Source: Bryoerythrophyllum caledonicum (taxonomy: Eukaryota > Streptophyta > Bryopsida > Pottiales > Pottiaceae). From it: DNA of 64,000 nucleotides. Location of the stretch: NCBI GenBank assembly GCA_963971425.1, contig CAXARX010000684.1:1-64000 (forward strand). The letters are read 5' to 3'. Below are positions 62,581-64,000 of this stretch, one piece after another (positions within the stretch are counted from its first letter, which is position 1; each line of letters starts with the position of its first letter). The notes beneath the pieces are model-generated. The model ran no database searches. It was not told the DNA's origin and saw nothing but the letters and a program-made list of their open reading frames with translations. Both the position numbers and the translations under genes were made by a program.

Positions 62581-63618
62581 TGTAAGCGTAGCTCACGTCC
62601 GACCGATAGATATGACGGATACTTGTGGCTTCGACCGCAAGTATCATGGATATTGATATATCATCATGTATGCGCTATATCCGCATCAACGTGTAACGCT
62701 ATATTACATTCATCATGATCTAAGCATATTAGCCATCGGCTATTGTAAAAGAGAAGGTTGGATATCCGGCTATTCGAAGTACTCATATTGGCTATTGGCT
62801 ATCGTAAGAGAAAAGTGGATATCTGGCTATCCGAAATGGTGACTGTATTCCGTAGCGAGATGTAGCTTGGCTATTGAGTGGATATGGACGAGCATAAGTA
62901 AAAGTAAAGAGATATGTGACATTGTGTATTCGAACAGTAGGCAAAGCGAAAGTACAAGGTATCTTGGATATTCAAGATATTGCAAGTCAGCGGCTTAAAG
63001 GCATTGGCTGATGACCGGAAGAGATATGCTATGGAAAAGTACAGTGTGAATGTGCGCATTAAATGTCGTCAAGCCAACTTGGCAAACAGCAAGAAGCTTA
63101 TCGGCAAAAAGCGAAGGTTAATCGGCACAACGCAAAGTGTGCACAGGAAGTTGAGCAGACACTCGCAAGACAACAAAGTGCATTGCGTAGTCTGCGTGAG
63201 TGTAATTAGTATATAAGCACGTAGTCTGCTCATTATTAATAAGAAGTGTTTTCTACAACGAAGTTCTGCGCGAGTGAACGGCGTTAGTTGAACGCGTTCA
63301 GCTCTGCGGTTTATTTTATAAGTTTTTATGCATTGTTCTTTGTATTTAATTTATACAACTTGTTTTAACGTCCAATTCAACATTAAAGTTGATGCTTCGT
63401 CGTTCAACAACAAAGTCATTGCTTTGTGGTTCTATCTATGGTTTACGTATTTGTCTAAGCCTCCAGCTGTGGTGTGCGCCTTACAAACGCACAAGATACT
63501 GCGGCTGCGACAACGGATATTAATATCCGCGACAACAACAACAACAAGATATTGAGGATAGCGGCTCGGATACGCCTATCCTGAGCGAAAAAAGAAGGTC
63601 TGAGGTTTAGAGCTTACA
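62581..63618 (+). repeat. LTR (second) of LTR retrotransposon 2
   Basis: 1038 bp, TGTAAGC...GCTTACA. It is 58 bp longer than the first LTR because it holds an extra copy of an internal GGCTATTGGCTATCG-type unit near 62730-62800; otherwise nearly identical. Confidence 0.85.
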
Positions 63619-64000
63619 TTTTGGTCCGGTGACTGAGTGTCACCAGACGCTGCAGCGGCTTGCGGACGTTTGGCGGATTCGGCGACGAAAAGAAACGAAG
63701 AAACAAGTGGGTGAAAGAACGTGGAAGTTTGGTTTGGAACTGGTTGCTTGGCACGACAGTACGGAGGCGATTGTGCTCTTTTGTCGGCAAGTATACGCAG
63801 TGTGTTATTTTGGTTTTGCTGTTGCAAATTTGTTTTGTTGCTGCTTTGATCGATAAGGCGGCTGGTCAACGCATTTTGTGCGCTCCGCATTGTGAGCGGC
63901 AGTGGTTCGTGGTGTACACGAAGAGAAAAAAGCAATGGTCAAGTCAAGTTGTGGCTTGCCAGATATTTGGTTGCGTGGATATTAGTATCTAGCAACGTCA
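63619..64000 (+). mobile_element. Leader of a second internal region of LTR retrotransposon 2
   Basis: Matches 59248-59629 base for base as far as I can compare, including the primer-site-like TGGTCCGGTGACTGAG. It stops at the window edge ten bases before the Gag start would come. Shows that the second LTR is not the end of the array. Confidence 0.8.

Larger units (their letters stand above)
58268..64000 (+). mobile_element. LTR retrotransposon 2, tandem copy arrangement, continues past the window
   Basis: Order: LTR (58268-59247), internal region with a Gag-protease frame (59248-62580), LTR (62581-63618), then a second copy of the leader (63619-64000). LTR ends are TGTRAGC and GCTTACA, an inverted 7-bp terminus. 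A primer-site-like TGGTCCGGTGACTGAG follows each LTR (59251 and 63622). A purine-rich ATTTGGGGAG precedes the second LTR. No reverse transcriptase or integrase is visible in the first unit. It is inserted in the virus-like element. Target duplication cannot be checked because the right end is outside the window. Gypsy/Ty3-like by Gag and protease style; inferred. Confidence 0.8.

Overview
The window is animal (metazoan) nuclear DNA at scaffold level. Host genes have introns, long interspersed elements (LINEs) with RNase H domains are present, LTR retrotransposons carry TATA boxes, and there are two assembly gaps of exactly 200 N (24040-24239 and 46882-47081). The species cannot be fixed from the sequence. 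A small-genome invertebrate such as a nematode fits, but that is a guess. Little of the window is host coding sequence; most is mobile DNA and its remains.

Region 1 (1-24.5 kb). A last exon of a prominin-like five-span membrane protein lies at 2743-3486 (+). A second, longer prominin-like gene lies at 21595-24039 (-), with three visible exons, and runs into the first gap. Between them are miniature inverted-repeat elements (MITEs) of several families, some nested, with clear target-site duplications. There are also two 5'-truncated I-clade LINEs on the minus strand (about 4.7-8.9 kb), a fold-back element, a 35-bp minisatellite, a LINE ORF1 copy (13.46-15.26 kb), and a very young LTR element (16404-21344) whose internal region holds only a Gag-like frame and a small extra frame.

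Region 2 (24.5-32.8 kb). More MITEs occur here, with an unrecognised host-like two-frame gene at 25885-27143 (-). A LINE derivative at about 27.8-30.3 kb keeps ORF1 and the LINE 3' end but has no reverse transcriptase. A TA-flanked Tc1/mariner-type MITE, a 28-bp minisatellite and a long TG microsatellite follow.

Region 3 (about 32.8-58.27 kb). This is a large virus-like fossil of apparent Polinton/adintovirus kinship. It is recognised from a packaging-type ATPase and a capsid-like frame, and has no visible integrase or protein-primed polymerase. About 11 kb of it is present twice in opposite orientation, with roughly 6% nucleotide difference in a stretch compared by eye, and a 200-N gap at the centre. 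Cargo and accessory genes include a SET/MYND (SMYD-type) methyltransferase, a RING-type zinc protein, a signal-peptide/transmembrane glycoprotein-like protein, a very large zinc-finger protein of unknown role and a possible YqaJ/lambda-type exonuclease. Divergent gene pairs share TATA boxes and repeated intergenic motifs that are conserved between the arms.

Region 4 (58268-64000). A second LTR retrotransposon with a Gag-protease frame has inserted into the virus-like element. Its second LTR is followed by another copy of the primer-site/leader region, so it is a head-to-tail tandem that continues past the window end.
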